From positions 1 to 12,852 of the forward strand of contig JAPHUU010000044.1 of the NCBI GenBank assembly GCA_026193555.1: 12,852 nucleotides of DNA, given 5' to 3'. This document shows positions 6,917-12,852 of this stretch, piece by piece. The notes beneath the pieces are model-generated. The model was given only the letters and a program-made list of their open reading frames with translations. It did not search any database and was not told the origin of the DNA. The position numbers and the translations under genes were made by a program. This DNA is from Rhodanobacter sp. (GTDB lineage: Bacteria; Pseudomonadota; Gammaproteobacteria; Xanthomonadales; Rhodanobacteraceae). Position 1 is the first letter of the stretch. Each line of letters starts with the position of its first letter.

Positions 6917-7015
6917 ATGCCGTCAATCTTCGCGATCGCGCGTGCTCATGGTGGCCATGCATCGACGTTCCCGGCAGGGAACGTGAGCATGATGACCTGC
7001 TTGATGGTCCAGTGA
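6917..7015 (+). CDS. Small ORF with strong RBS upstream of the kinase (possible leader peptide)
   Basis: An ATG follows a purine-rich site, AAGGGGGAGGAGAC, the strongest Shine-Dalgarno in this intergenic region. The 32-residue product, beginning MPSIFAIARAHGG, ends at a TGA 68 bases before the kinase ATG. It lies in a different frame from the kinase and has no recognisable motif, signal peptide or codon run such as clustered aromatic or branched residues that would point to a known attenuator. It may be a leader peptide whose translation affects kinase expression, a genuine small protein, or a chance ORF beneath a real ribosome site. Confidence 0.35.
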   Translation: MPSIFAIARAHGGHASTFPAGNVSMMTCLMVQ

Positions 7016-7083
7016 CCCAGCCACCGTCCGTGCGCCCTGCCCCTTCTTCGCGCCCGAGTCGCACCGCCTTCGAGAGCCCGAGC

Positions 7084-9117
7084 ATGTCCAAACAGCCATT
7101 CCGCCCGGCCCGAGCGATCTATCTGCTGGCTGCACTCACGATCATCGCCATAGCCATGCTGGTGGCTTCCTTTCTCCTCAATCTGCGTGCTCGCGATCTG
7201 GCGCGCGCGCATCGGGAAACCAACAGCCTGGCGCGCCTGCTGATGGATCAGACCGAACAGTCATTCCGCAACGCAGACCTCGCCCTTCGGGGAGTTCAGG
7301 ACCGGTTGCAGACTCCGTACGGAATCCAACTGGGCCTGGACAGCCCGCAGGTTCAGCTGCTGCTTGGCACCAAGCTCGCTGGATCGCGGCAACTGGCCGA
7401 GATATTCGTCGCCGATGCAAACGGCCGTGTTGCCAATTCATCCAGCCCTGACACGATACTGCGCAGATCAGTGTCGGACGCGGGCTATTTCAAGCTTCTT
7501 TCCCAAGGCCAGGAAACCGGGCTTTTCATCAGCCCCCCCGTAAAGGATCAGGCCAAAGGCACCTGGCTGCTCTATCTTGCCCGCCGCATCGATGATCCGG
7601 ACGACCGGTTTCGCGGCGTCGTGGTGGCCGCCATCGACCTCGATCACTTCGAACAGTTCTACGGCTACATGGAGCAGGACTTCCTGCGGCCGATCGGGCT
7701 CTACATGAACGATGGCATGTTGATCGCCAGCCTGCCCCATCGTGAAGATGACATGGGCAAGCCGGCGCCCGAATTGCGGGGTGTGCGTTTTGACTCGACG
7801 AACGAGGACCTGCGGCAATTCAGCCACAGGAATACGGACGACAGTCGGCGGGTATTCGCCCTCGGCTACGTCAAGGATTTCCCCTTCCTGGTAAGCGTCA
7901 CCAACAACGATGCGGAAACGTTGTCGGCCTGGCACGAAAACGCCATTACCGTCGTGGCCGGCGCACTGCTGGTGTCGTTCTTCATCATCGTTGCCGCGGC
8001 GCTGTTGGCGATCGAGCTGCGGCGGGAGGCTTCGCTCAATTCCGCCCTGCAGGAGGCGGACGATCGCTATCGACTCACCATCGACTCGGTCATGGACGCG
8101 ATCGTCTCAGTGGATGAGGCGCAAAACATTGTCATGTTCAACCTGGCGGCGGAACACATGTTCGGCGTGTCTGCCACCGACATCATCGGCAGGCCGCTGA
8201 CCTGTCTGATGCCGATGCCAGGGCGCGAGGCCCACGAAGGGCATGTGCAATCGTTCATGGACTCGAGCGTGCCCTCGCGGGGGATGGCGATGCAGGTGGA
8301 GATCTTCGGGCTCCGTGCCGACGGTCGCGAGTTTCCGCTGGAATCGGCCATCTCGCAAACGATGATCAACGGCAAGCCGCAGTTCACCGCCGTCCTGCGG
8401 GACATCACCGAACGCCATCGCAAGGACGCCGATCTCCGCAGGATCAACTCCGAGCTGCGCCAGCTGTCGATCTCGCTGCAATCCGTGCGCGAGGAAGAGC
8501 GCACACGTATTTCCCGCGAATTGCACGACGACCTGGGCCAGCAGCTGACCGGACTCAAGCTGGAACTGACCTGGCTCAGCGGACGCCTCAGGGAAGGCCG
8601 GCAGCCAGAGCCCGGCATGCTCGATGCCATGCGCCAGATGCTGGATGGCGCCATTATTTCCGTCCGCCGTATCTCGACCGAACTGAGGCCACGGATCCTG
8701 GACGATCTCGACTTGGCGGAAGCCGTGTGCTGGCAGGTCGAGGAACTCACCAAGCGCAGCAACCTCCAGGCCGTGTGCAACCTGCCGGCAGCGGAACTGG
8801 TCAAGGAAAACACCCTGGCGACGGCGCTCTTCAGGATCGTGCAGGAAGCGTTGACGAATGTCGCACGTCATGCAAATGCGGATCAGCTGGAGGTAAGTTT
8901 CGTCGCGGATGGTGACGAATTGGTTTTGAGCGTGCGCGATTCGGGCAAGGGTTTTGTTCACGACCACAACGGCAGTGGCATCGGACTGGTCAGCATGCGC
9001 GAGCGCGCCACCGCCGTCGACGGCAAGTTCACGATCATGAGTGCGCCCGGGCATGGCACCACGATCGAAGTGCGGGTCCCCTTCAAAGTTCCGATCCCGA
9101 TGGGAGAAGAGACATGA
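7084..9117 (+). CDS. Membrane sensor histidine kinase (extracytoplasmic sensor, PAS, HisKA_3, HATPase_c)
   Basis: The 677-residue protein has a first membrane helix at about 11-33, an extracytoplasmic sensor at 34-285 of dCache/PAS-like style (FVADANGRV, a SDAGYFKLL segment, VVAAIDLDHFEQ) and a second helix at about 288-312. A cytoplasmic PAS domain follows at about 325-445 (DRYRLTIDSVMDAIVSVD to RDITERHRK). The HisKA_3 dimerisation domain has phosphoacceptor His481 in ISRELHDDLGQQ. The ATPase domain shows an N-box QEALTNVARHA at 587-597, a G1 DSGKG at 619-623 and a G2 GSGIGL at 630-635. All catalytic motifs are intact. The signal is unknown; I see no heme or Fe-S motif in the sensor. The frame is open to about 6664, but that extension is unlike protein; the ATG at 7084, with GAGAG seven bases ahead, starts directly at the membrane helix. 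It overlaps the response regulator by ATGA, so the two form a cognate pair. Confidence 0.92.
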   Translation: MSKQPFRPARAIYLLAALTIIAIAMLVASFLLNLRARDLARAHRETNSLARLLMDQTEQSFRNADLALRGVQDRLQTPYGIQLGLDSPQVQLLLGTKLAGSRQLAEIFVADANGRVANSSSPDTILRRSVSDAGYFKLLSQGQETGLFISPPVKDQAKGTWLLYLARRIDDPDDRFRGVVVAAIDLDHFEQFYGYMEQDFLRPIGLYMNDGMLIASLPHREDDMGKPAPELRGVRFDSTNEDLRQFSHRNTDDSRRVFALGYVKDFPFLVSVTNNDAETLSAWHENAITVVAGALLVSFFIIVAAALLAIELRREASLNSALQEADDRYRLTIDSVMDAIVSVDEAQNIVMFNLAAEHMFGVSATDIIGRPLTCLMPMPGREAHEGHVQSFMDSSVPSRGMAMQVEIFGLRADGREFPLESAISQTMINGKPQFTAVLRDITERHRKDADLRRINSELRQLSISLQSVREEERTRISRELHDDLGQQLTGLKLELTWLSGRLREGRQPEPGMLDAMRQMLDGAIISVRRISTELRPRILDDLDLAEAVCWQVEELTKRSNLQAVCNLPAAELVKENTLATALFRIVQEALTNVARHANADQLEVSFVADGDELVLSVRDSGKGFVHDHNGSGIGLVSMRERATAVDGKFTIMSAPGHGTTIEVRVPFKVPIPMGEET

Positions 9118-9794
9118 CCAGGGTGCAGGTACTCGTTGCCGATGACCACGGGGTGATCCGCAACGGCCTCAAGAAGATCCTCGACGACACGCCGGACCTG
9201 GAGTTCGCGGGCGAAGCCTGCGACGGCAAGTCATTGCTCGACAAGGTTCGCCAGCGCAACTGGGGCATGCTCATCCTCGACCTGTCGATGCCGGGACGCA
9301 ACGGCCTGGAGCTGATCAAACTGGTCAAGGAAGTGCGACCGCAGCTGCCCATGCTCATCTTCACCATGCATCAGGAAGAACAGTACGCCGTGCGCGCACT
9401 GCGCGCAGGCGCCTCCGGCTACCTCACCAAGGAATTCGACGGCGACTTCCTGCTGTCGGCCATCCGCAAGGTCGCCACCGGCGGCATCTACGTCAGCGCC
9501 AAGGTCGCCGAACTGCTCGCCAGCGATGTTTCCAAGCCGCAACACGCTCCGCCGCATACCCTGCTGTCCAACCGCGAATACGAGGTTTTCAGCCGGCTCG
9601 TCCGTGGCAACAGCCTGACCGCAATCGCCTACGAATTCTCGTTGAGCATCAAGACCGTAAGCACACACAAGTCGCACCTGCTCGAAAAGATGGGGCTGGC
9701 CAACCAATCCGACCTGGTGCGCTACGCCGTCAATCACGGGTTGCTGGATGCGGAGCCGGACAATCTCCAGATGCAACATTCCTCCACCATCTAA
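9114..9794 (+). CDS. NarL/FixJ-family response regulator
   Basis: The 226-residue protein has a receiver domain with acidic residues Asp10 and Asp11, phosphoacceptor Asp56 in LILDLSMPGRNG, Thr84 in IFTMHQ and Lys106 in GYLTK, so phosphorylation should be normal. A LuxR-type helix-turn-helix follows at about 151-210 (LSNREYEVFSRLVRGNS, then IKTVSTHKSHLLEKMGL). Its ATG overlaps the kinase TGA, and a GGGAGAAGAGA purine run inside the kinase end supplies the ribosome site; such coupling keeps the partners in balance. It is the natural candidate to bind the palindrome upstream of the divergent mtoD gene, but its targets cannot be proven from sequence. Confidence 0.94.
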   Translation: MTRVQVLVADDHGVIRNGLKKILDDTPDLEFAGEACDGKSLLDKVRQRNWGMLILDLSMPGRNGLELIKLVKEVRPQLPMLIFTMHQEEQYAVRALRAGASGYLTKEFDGDFLLSAIRKVATGGIYVSAKVAELLASDVSKPQHAPPHTLLSNREYEVFSRLVRGNSLTAIAYEFSLSIKTVSTHKSHLLEKMGLANQSDLVRYAVNHGLLDAEPDNLQMQHSSTI

Positions 9795-9807
9795 CCGACG
9801 AGCCAGT

Positions 9808-9830
9808 GCCGGGGCAACCCTGCCCACGGC
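9808..9830 (+). terminator. Hairpin after the response regulator
   Basis: GCCGGGGCA (9808-9816) pairs with TGCCC-A-CGGC (9821-9830) around a 4-base loop, giving nine pairs with one bulged A. It begins 13 bases past the regulator stop codon. There is no T-tract, so this is a likely but non-canonical transcript end. Confidence 0.4.
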
Positions 9831-9883
9831 GGGCCTCACGCTGCGGTAGCGAATACCCAAGCGCGCCGCCGACAGCCAGCCAG

Positions 9884-9899
9884 CCGGCCGGCCGGCCGG
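9884..9899. repeat. (CCGG)4 tandem repeat
   Basis: Four perfect CCGG units, preceded by two CCAG-like units, sit between the convergent response-regulator and SUMF1-like genes. The tract is fully self-complementary. It is probably a simple-sequence expansion. Confidence 0.6.
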
Positions 9900-9924
9900 A
9901 TTACCCGACCACCATCCGGGCGGG

Positions 9925-9944
9925 ACGGCACCACCATCGGCCGT
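9925..9944 (-). terminator. Weak hairpin downstream of the SUMF1-like gene
   Basis: ACGGC (9925-9929) and GCCGT (9940-9944) form a 5-bp stem with a 10-base loop, about 40 bases past the stop of the minus-strand gene. No T-tract follows, so support as a terminator is weak. Confidence 0.2.
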
Positions 9945-9984
9945 GCGATTTGCACTGCGCACACGGCCGCTGCAGCGACCAGGT

Positions 9985-11916
9985 CTACAGCTCGCGCACC
10001 ACGCGAAAACCCACTCGACCACTGCGCACATCGCTGATCGCACCTTGACGGTAGGCCGAGCGCACCTGCTCCGGTGAACTGCCCCACGAACCGCCGCGGA
10101 CGACGCGGGCGCTGCAACCGGGATTGACCCAGGCGCTGCCATCGTCGGGGGCACGGATGTAGCTTTCGTGCCAGCAGTCCTGCACCCACTCCGACACGTT
10201 GCCGTCAATGTCGTACAGGCCGAACGGATTAGCGGCAAAGCGCATCACCGGTGCCGGCCCCCAATAACCGTCGTGGTAGCCGCGGAAAGCGTGGCTCCAG
10301 CTGCGGCCGCTGACCGAACGGTCGCCGGCGCCAGTCATGTTTTCCACCAACCGCTGCGGACTGCCTTCGCCCCACCAGTAACGGGTCGTGGTGCCCCCGC
10401 GCAAGGCATATTCGAACTCGGCCTCGCTGGGCAATCGGTAGACCTTGCCGGTACGTTGGCTCAGCCACGATGCGTACGCTTCGGCGTCATTCCACGAGAC
10501 GTTCACCACCGGCAGGTTGCCGGCGGCCGGATGGCCGGCGTAATCATCCTGCCAGCGGGCACTCGAGTCGTCGCGCATCGCGCCGCGGCGTTCATCGTAG
10601 ACGCTGGCACCACCCAGCTTCACCGAATCGGGCGTGTAGCCGCTGGCGCGGACGAACTCGCGGAACTGGGCCACCGTGATCGCACTCTGCGCCATAGCAA
10701 AGCCCTTGCTGATGTTGACCTCGTGCTGCGGCAGCTCCGCATCGTTGCGCCCACTGTCGCCGGCGCCCATGTCGAAACTGCCGGTAGGAATCACCACCAT
10801 CGCCGGCGTCTTGCCTGGCAAGTCGACATAGCGGTCGCTGAAGACCTGACCTGGCTTGTAGCTGGCATACAATCGTGCATTGGTCAGTTGCTCCTCGAAA
10901 TCGGCCAGTCCGACCAGGTTCGGGCTGATCGTCCGCGCCTGCGCCGCCAACTTGGCCGCCATCGCGACATTGCCGGCATCCAGCGCCAGATGGGCCTGCG
11001 ACAGCACGCCATTGGCGCGCTGCTCGCGCATGTCCTCGACCCGCTTGCGCACATCCTGCATCTGCTGGGAACCGGGACGAATGGCGTCTGCCTCCACCAG
11101 CACCCGATCCGCCGCGGCGAAATCGTTTTGCGCCACCGCCGCCAGCGCCCGGTCGAGTACCGCCCGCTGCACCTGAAAAATCCCCTGCTCTGCCACCGCA
11201 TTCTGCGGGTCAAGTTTCTGCACCTCACGGTAGAGATCCAATGCACTCGCACCACTGGGTTGATCCGCCTTGCCCTGCTGCAGCAAACCGGCAGCCTTTG
11301 CCAGCATCGGCCGCACCTTGGCCAGCGTGGCGAGGCTCGCTTCCAGATGCGCCACCTCCGCGGTGGCATTGGGCAGCGTGCGCAACTCATCCAGCAGCTC
11401 ATTCGCCGCATCGGCATCGCCCACGGCAATATCCTGATCGATCTCGGCCACCAGCCGCGCGCGCACGTCGAACAACCCCTGGGCGGCAAGGCGGCTGTCC
11501 GGCTTTTGCACCAGGGCCTGCGCAAACAGCGCGGCTGCACTGTCGTCCCCTCCAACCAGCCGGCCGGCACGCAGCGCCTTGGTCGCGCGCGCCAGCAATG
11601 CCTGCACTGCCGGGGTATCCTTGCTCAACTGCTCGGGCAGGCTTGCTGCCTTGTGGCCGCGCGCCACGATGACCGCCGTCGGCGCCAGGGTCAACGGTGG
11701 TCCCGCATTGATCTCGGACACCGCCGGCACATGTACCGACGGCAACCCATTGGCCGGTGCCACGGCACCGATCGACATCGAGCGGCGTGGCTCCCGGATC
11801 GGACTCACATGCAACAGACGCGGAAAAAAGTGATAGGTCAGGGCAAACCCGAGCACGATGATCCCCATCGCGCCGCCGAGGGCGCGCTGGTGCTTCAGGA
11901 TCACGTTGCTCGGCAT
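9985..11916 (-). CDS. Membrane-anchored helical-repeat protein with SUMF1/FGE-like C-terminal domain
   Basis: The 643-residue protein has a single N-terminal membrane helix at about 12-31, a Pro/Ala-rich linker, and an Ala-rich helical region at about 100-350 with TPR-like repetition (AQALVQKPDSRLAAQGLFDV, LYREVQKLDPQNAVAEQGIF). A formylglycine-generating-enzyme-type domain fills about 365-643. Family motifs are clear: VVIPTGSFDMG, VVNVSWNDAEAYASWLS, YRLPSEAEFEYALRGG, GNVSEWVQDCW, RVVRGGSW and GRVGFRVV. In true FGEs a cysteine pair near the RxAxR segment carries out the reaction; here that segment is RSAYRQ without Cys, and only Cys581 and Cys601 occur elsewhere, so sulfatase activation is unlikely. 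Such domains also serve as binding or structural modules. AAGGA lies nine bases before the ATG. The gene runs convergent to the two-component operon and divergent from rnd, and looks like part of the core flank. Confidence 0.85.
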   Translation of the reverse strand: MPSNVILKHQRALGGAMGIIVLGFALTYHFFPRLLHVSPIREPRRSMSIGAVAPANGLPSVHVPAVSEINAGPPLTLAPTAVIVARGHKAASLPEQLSKDTPAVQALLARATKALRAGRLVGGDDSAAALFAQALVQKPDSRLAAQGLFDVRARLVAEIDQDIAVGDADAANELLDELRTLPNATAEVAHLEASLATLAKVRPMLAKAAGLLQQGKADQPSGASALDLYREVQKLDPQNAVAEQGIFQVQRAVLDRALAAVAQNDFAAADRVLVEADAIRPGSQQMQDVRKRVEDMREQRANGVLSQAHLALDAGNVAMAAKLAAQARTISPNLVGLADFEEQLTNARLYASYKPGQVFSDRYVDLPGKTPAMVVIPTGSFDMGAGDSGRNDAELPQHEVNISKGFAMAQSAITVAQFREFVRASGYTPDSVKLGGASVYDERRGAMRDDSSARWQDDYAGHPAAGNLPVVNVSWNDAEAYASWLSQRTGKVYRLPSEAEFEYALRGGTTTRYWWGEGSPQRLVENMTGAGDRSVSGRSWSHAFRGYHDGYWGPAPVMRFAANPFGLYDIDGNVSEWVQDCWHESYIRAPDDGSAWVNPGCSARVVRGGSWGSSPEQVRSAYRQGAISDVRSGRVGFRVVREL

Positions 11917-12014
11917 GGATGGGCGTCCTTGAGTTGGCCTGTTATCGTGCGGTGCTCACCATAGGCACAAACCGCCGACAGGGCAATCCACGCCCTGCAC
12001 TCCAAGGAACATTG
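11917..12014. promoter_or_regulatory. Divergent promoter region of the SUMF1-like gene and rnd
   Basis: These 98 bases separate two divergent genes and must hold both promoters. On the minus strand a GATAAC is preceded at 18 bases by TTGTGC, a weak match to the -10/-35 pattern. No clear plus-strand promoter is visible. Confidence 0.3.
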
Positions 12015-12852
12015 ATGTCACTGTCTGAGACGGCAACCGCCGACTGGATCGATCACCGCGATGCACTGCAGGCCTGGCTGGCCCGCTTGCCTGCGGACGC
12101 ATCCGTTGGACTCGACACCGAATTCATGCGCCGCAACACGTTCTACCCGCAACTGGCGCTGCTGCAACTGGGCTGGAACGGCCACCACGCGCTGATCGAT
12201 CCGCTCGCATTCGACATCGGCGATGCACTGCAGCCGTTTTTCGGCAACGGCGCCGCCATTACCGTGATGCACAGCGCCAGCGAGGATCTGGAAACCCTCT
12301 CGCCGCTGCTGCCGCACGGCCCGCGACAGCTGTTCGATACACAGATCGCCGCCGCCTTCGTCGGCATGGGCCTGGGCATCAGCTACCGTGCGCTGGTCGC
12401 CGATCTGGTCGGTGTGGAGCTGGACAAGGGCGAGACCCGTTCGGACTGGCTGCAGCGCCCGCTCACTGCCTCGCAATGCGACTATGCAGCACTCGATGTG
12501 GTGTACCTGAAGACCATCCACGAGCAGCTCGGCGAGCGCCTGCAGCAACGCGATCGCAGCGCCTGGCACGCCGAGGACTGTGAGCGCCTGAAACGGCGCG
12601 CCAGCCGCCGCGACGGTGACCCGCAACCGCAACGCTCGATGCGCGGCGCTGCCGAGTGGCCGGCCGAGCAGCAGGCACGGCTGCGCCGCCTGTTGCTGTG
12701 GCGCGAACGCAGCGCACGCGACCTCGACGTGCCCCGCCCCTGGCTGATCGACGACAACCTTGCCATGAATCTGGCCCAGCAACCGCCGGCCAACCTTGGC
12801 GATCTCGAGCAACGCAGCCGAGGCCAGCGAGCCCTGCGTTCGGCGCCGCGCA
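12015..12852 (+). CDS. rnd: Ribonuclease D, 5' part (runs off the window)
   Basis: The 279 visible residues are open to the window end, so the gene is cut by the window rather than broken. The 3'-5' exonuclease domain shows the DEDDy residues Asp34 and Glu36 (GLDTEFMR), Asp91 (MHSASEDLETL) and Tyr157 with Asp161 (CDYAALDVVYL). An HRDC domain begins at about 214 (WPAEQQARLRRLLLWRERSAR, with DVPRPWLIDD). RNase D trims the 3' ends of tRNA precursors and other small RNAs in the cytoplasm. AAGGA at 12004-12008 stands six bases before the ATG. It is a core gene and much richer in G+C than the cytochrome locus. Family length is about 370-390 residues, so roughly 100 residues lie outside. Confidence 0.95.
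   Translation, partial: MSLSETATADWIDHRDALQAWLARLPADASVGLDTEFMRRNTFYPQLALLQLGWNGHHALIDPLAFDIGDALQPFFGNGAAITVMHSASEDLETLSPLLPHGPRQLFDTQIAAAFVGMGLGISYRALVADLVGVELDKGETRSDWLQRPLTASQCDYAALDVVYLKTIHEQLGERLQQRDRSAWHAEDCERLKRRASRRDGDPQPQRSMRGAAEWPAEQQARLRRLLLWRERSARDLDVPRPWLIDDNLAMNLAQQPPANLGDLEQRSRGQRALRSAPR

Noticed and set aside
6664..7083. N-terminal extension of the kinase by about 140 residues
   Set aside because: The frame is open but its translation is Arg/Pro/Ser-rich without domain character, crosses a candidate promoter and the FNR box, and the ATG at 7084 leads directly into the first membrane helix.
9884..9899. (CCGG)4 tract as an intrinsic terminator
   Set aside because: Self-complementary but without a separate loop or a T-tract, and distant from both stop codons; kept only as a simple repeat.
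10168..11964. 598-codon plus-strand frame opposite the SUMF1-like gene
   Set aside because: Antisense shadow in GC-rich DNA; His/Arg-rich translation with no domain, while the minus frame shows all the FGE-fold motifs.
11957..11967. CACCATAGGCA shared with 6418-6428 as a second operator near rnd
   Set aside because: An 11-base match between two points is expected many times by chance in a window this size, and no dyad is present here.
12018..12812. 264-codon minus-strand frame opposite rnd
   Set aside because: Antisense shadow; the plus frame carries the complete DEDDy set of RNase D.
1..12852. CRISPR array, IS element, tRNA or attachment site
   Set aside because: No regularly spaced repeats, transposase, tRNA-like fold or flanking direct repeats could be seen on either strand.

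Overview
The window looks like a chromosomal segment of a gammaproteobacterium, probably of the Xanthomonadales/Rhodanobacteraceae (a Rhodanobacter- or Dyella-like organism). That placement is inference from protein style, GC-rich codon use and the rnd flank; it has not been tested by any search. No mobile element, tRNA, rRNA or CRISPR array was recognised.

Layout. Bases 1-406 hold nothing recognisable. From 407 to 6356, all on the minus strand, lies an extracellular-electron-transfer locus. Read in transcription order it encodes a small periplasmic monoheme cytochrome (MtoD-like), a periplasmic decaheme cytochrome (MtoA/MtrA/PioA family, ten CXXCH motifs), an outer-membrane beta-barrel (MtoB/MtrB/PioB family), an eight-helix inner-membrane protein carrying one c-type heme motif, and a monoheme cytochrome lipoprotein. 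MtoD-MtoA-MtoB is the gene order known for Fe(II)-oxidising Sideroxydans-type clusters. The place that a CymA-like NapC/NirT tetraheme quinone reductase takes there is occupied here by a different membrane cytochrome.

A roughly 560-base non-coding stretch (6357-6916) separates this locus from a divergent plus-strand two-component system: a membrane histidine kinase with an extracytoplasmic sensor and a PAS domain, and a NarL-family response regulator overlapping it by ATGA. The stretch contains a perfect 9-bp-arm palindrome about 130 bp upstream of mtoD, a near-consensus FNR/ANR/DNR box, a -10-like element and a 32-codon small ORF with a very strong ribosome binding site. The simplest model is that the two-component pair controls the cytochrome operon from the palindrome, with oxygen or nitrogen-oxide control added by the FNR-type box. 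This is inference.

After a GC-rich intergenic segment with hairpins, a minus-strand gene encodes a membrane-anchored helical-repeat protein with a formylglycine-generating-enzyme (SUMF1)-like domain. The window closes with the 5' part of rnd (ribonuclease D) on the plus strand. These last genes are visibly more GC-rich than the cytochrome locus, which fits a laterally acquired electron-transfer module next to core genes.

Working model: electrons from an extracellular donor, probably Fe(II), pass through the MtoB barrel via the MtoA heme wire to MtoD and/or the lipoprotein, and then to the inner-membrane cytochrome and the quinone pool or respiratory chain. No oxidase, nitrate reductase, cytochrome-maturation or carbon-fixation gene is visible here, so the direction of flow cannot be decided from the window.
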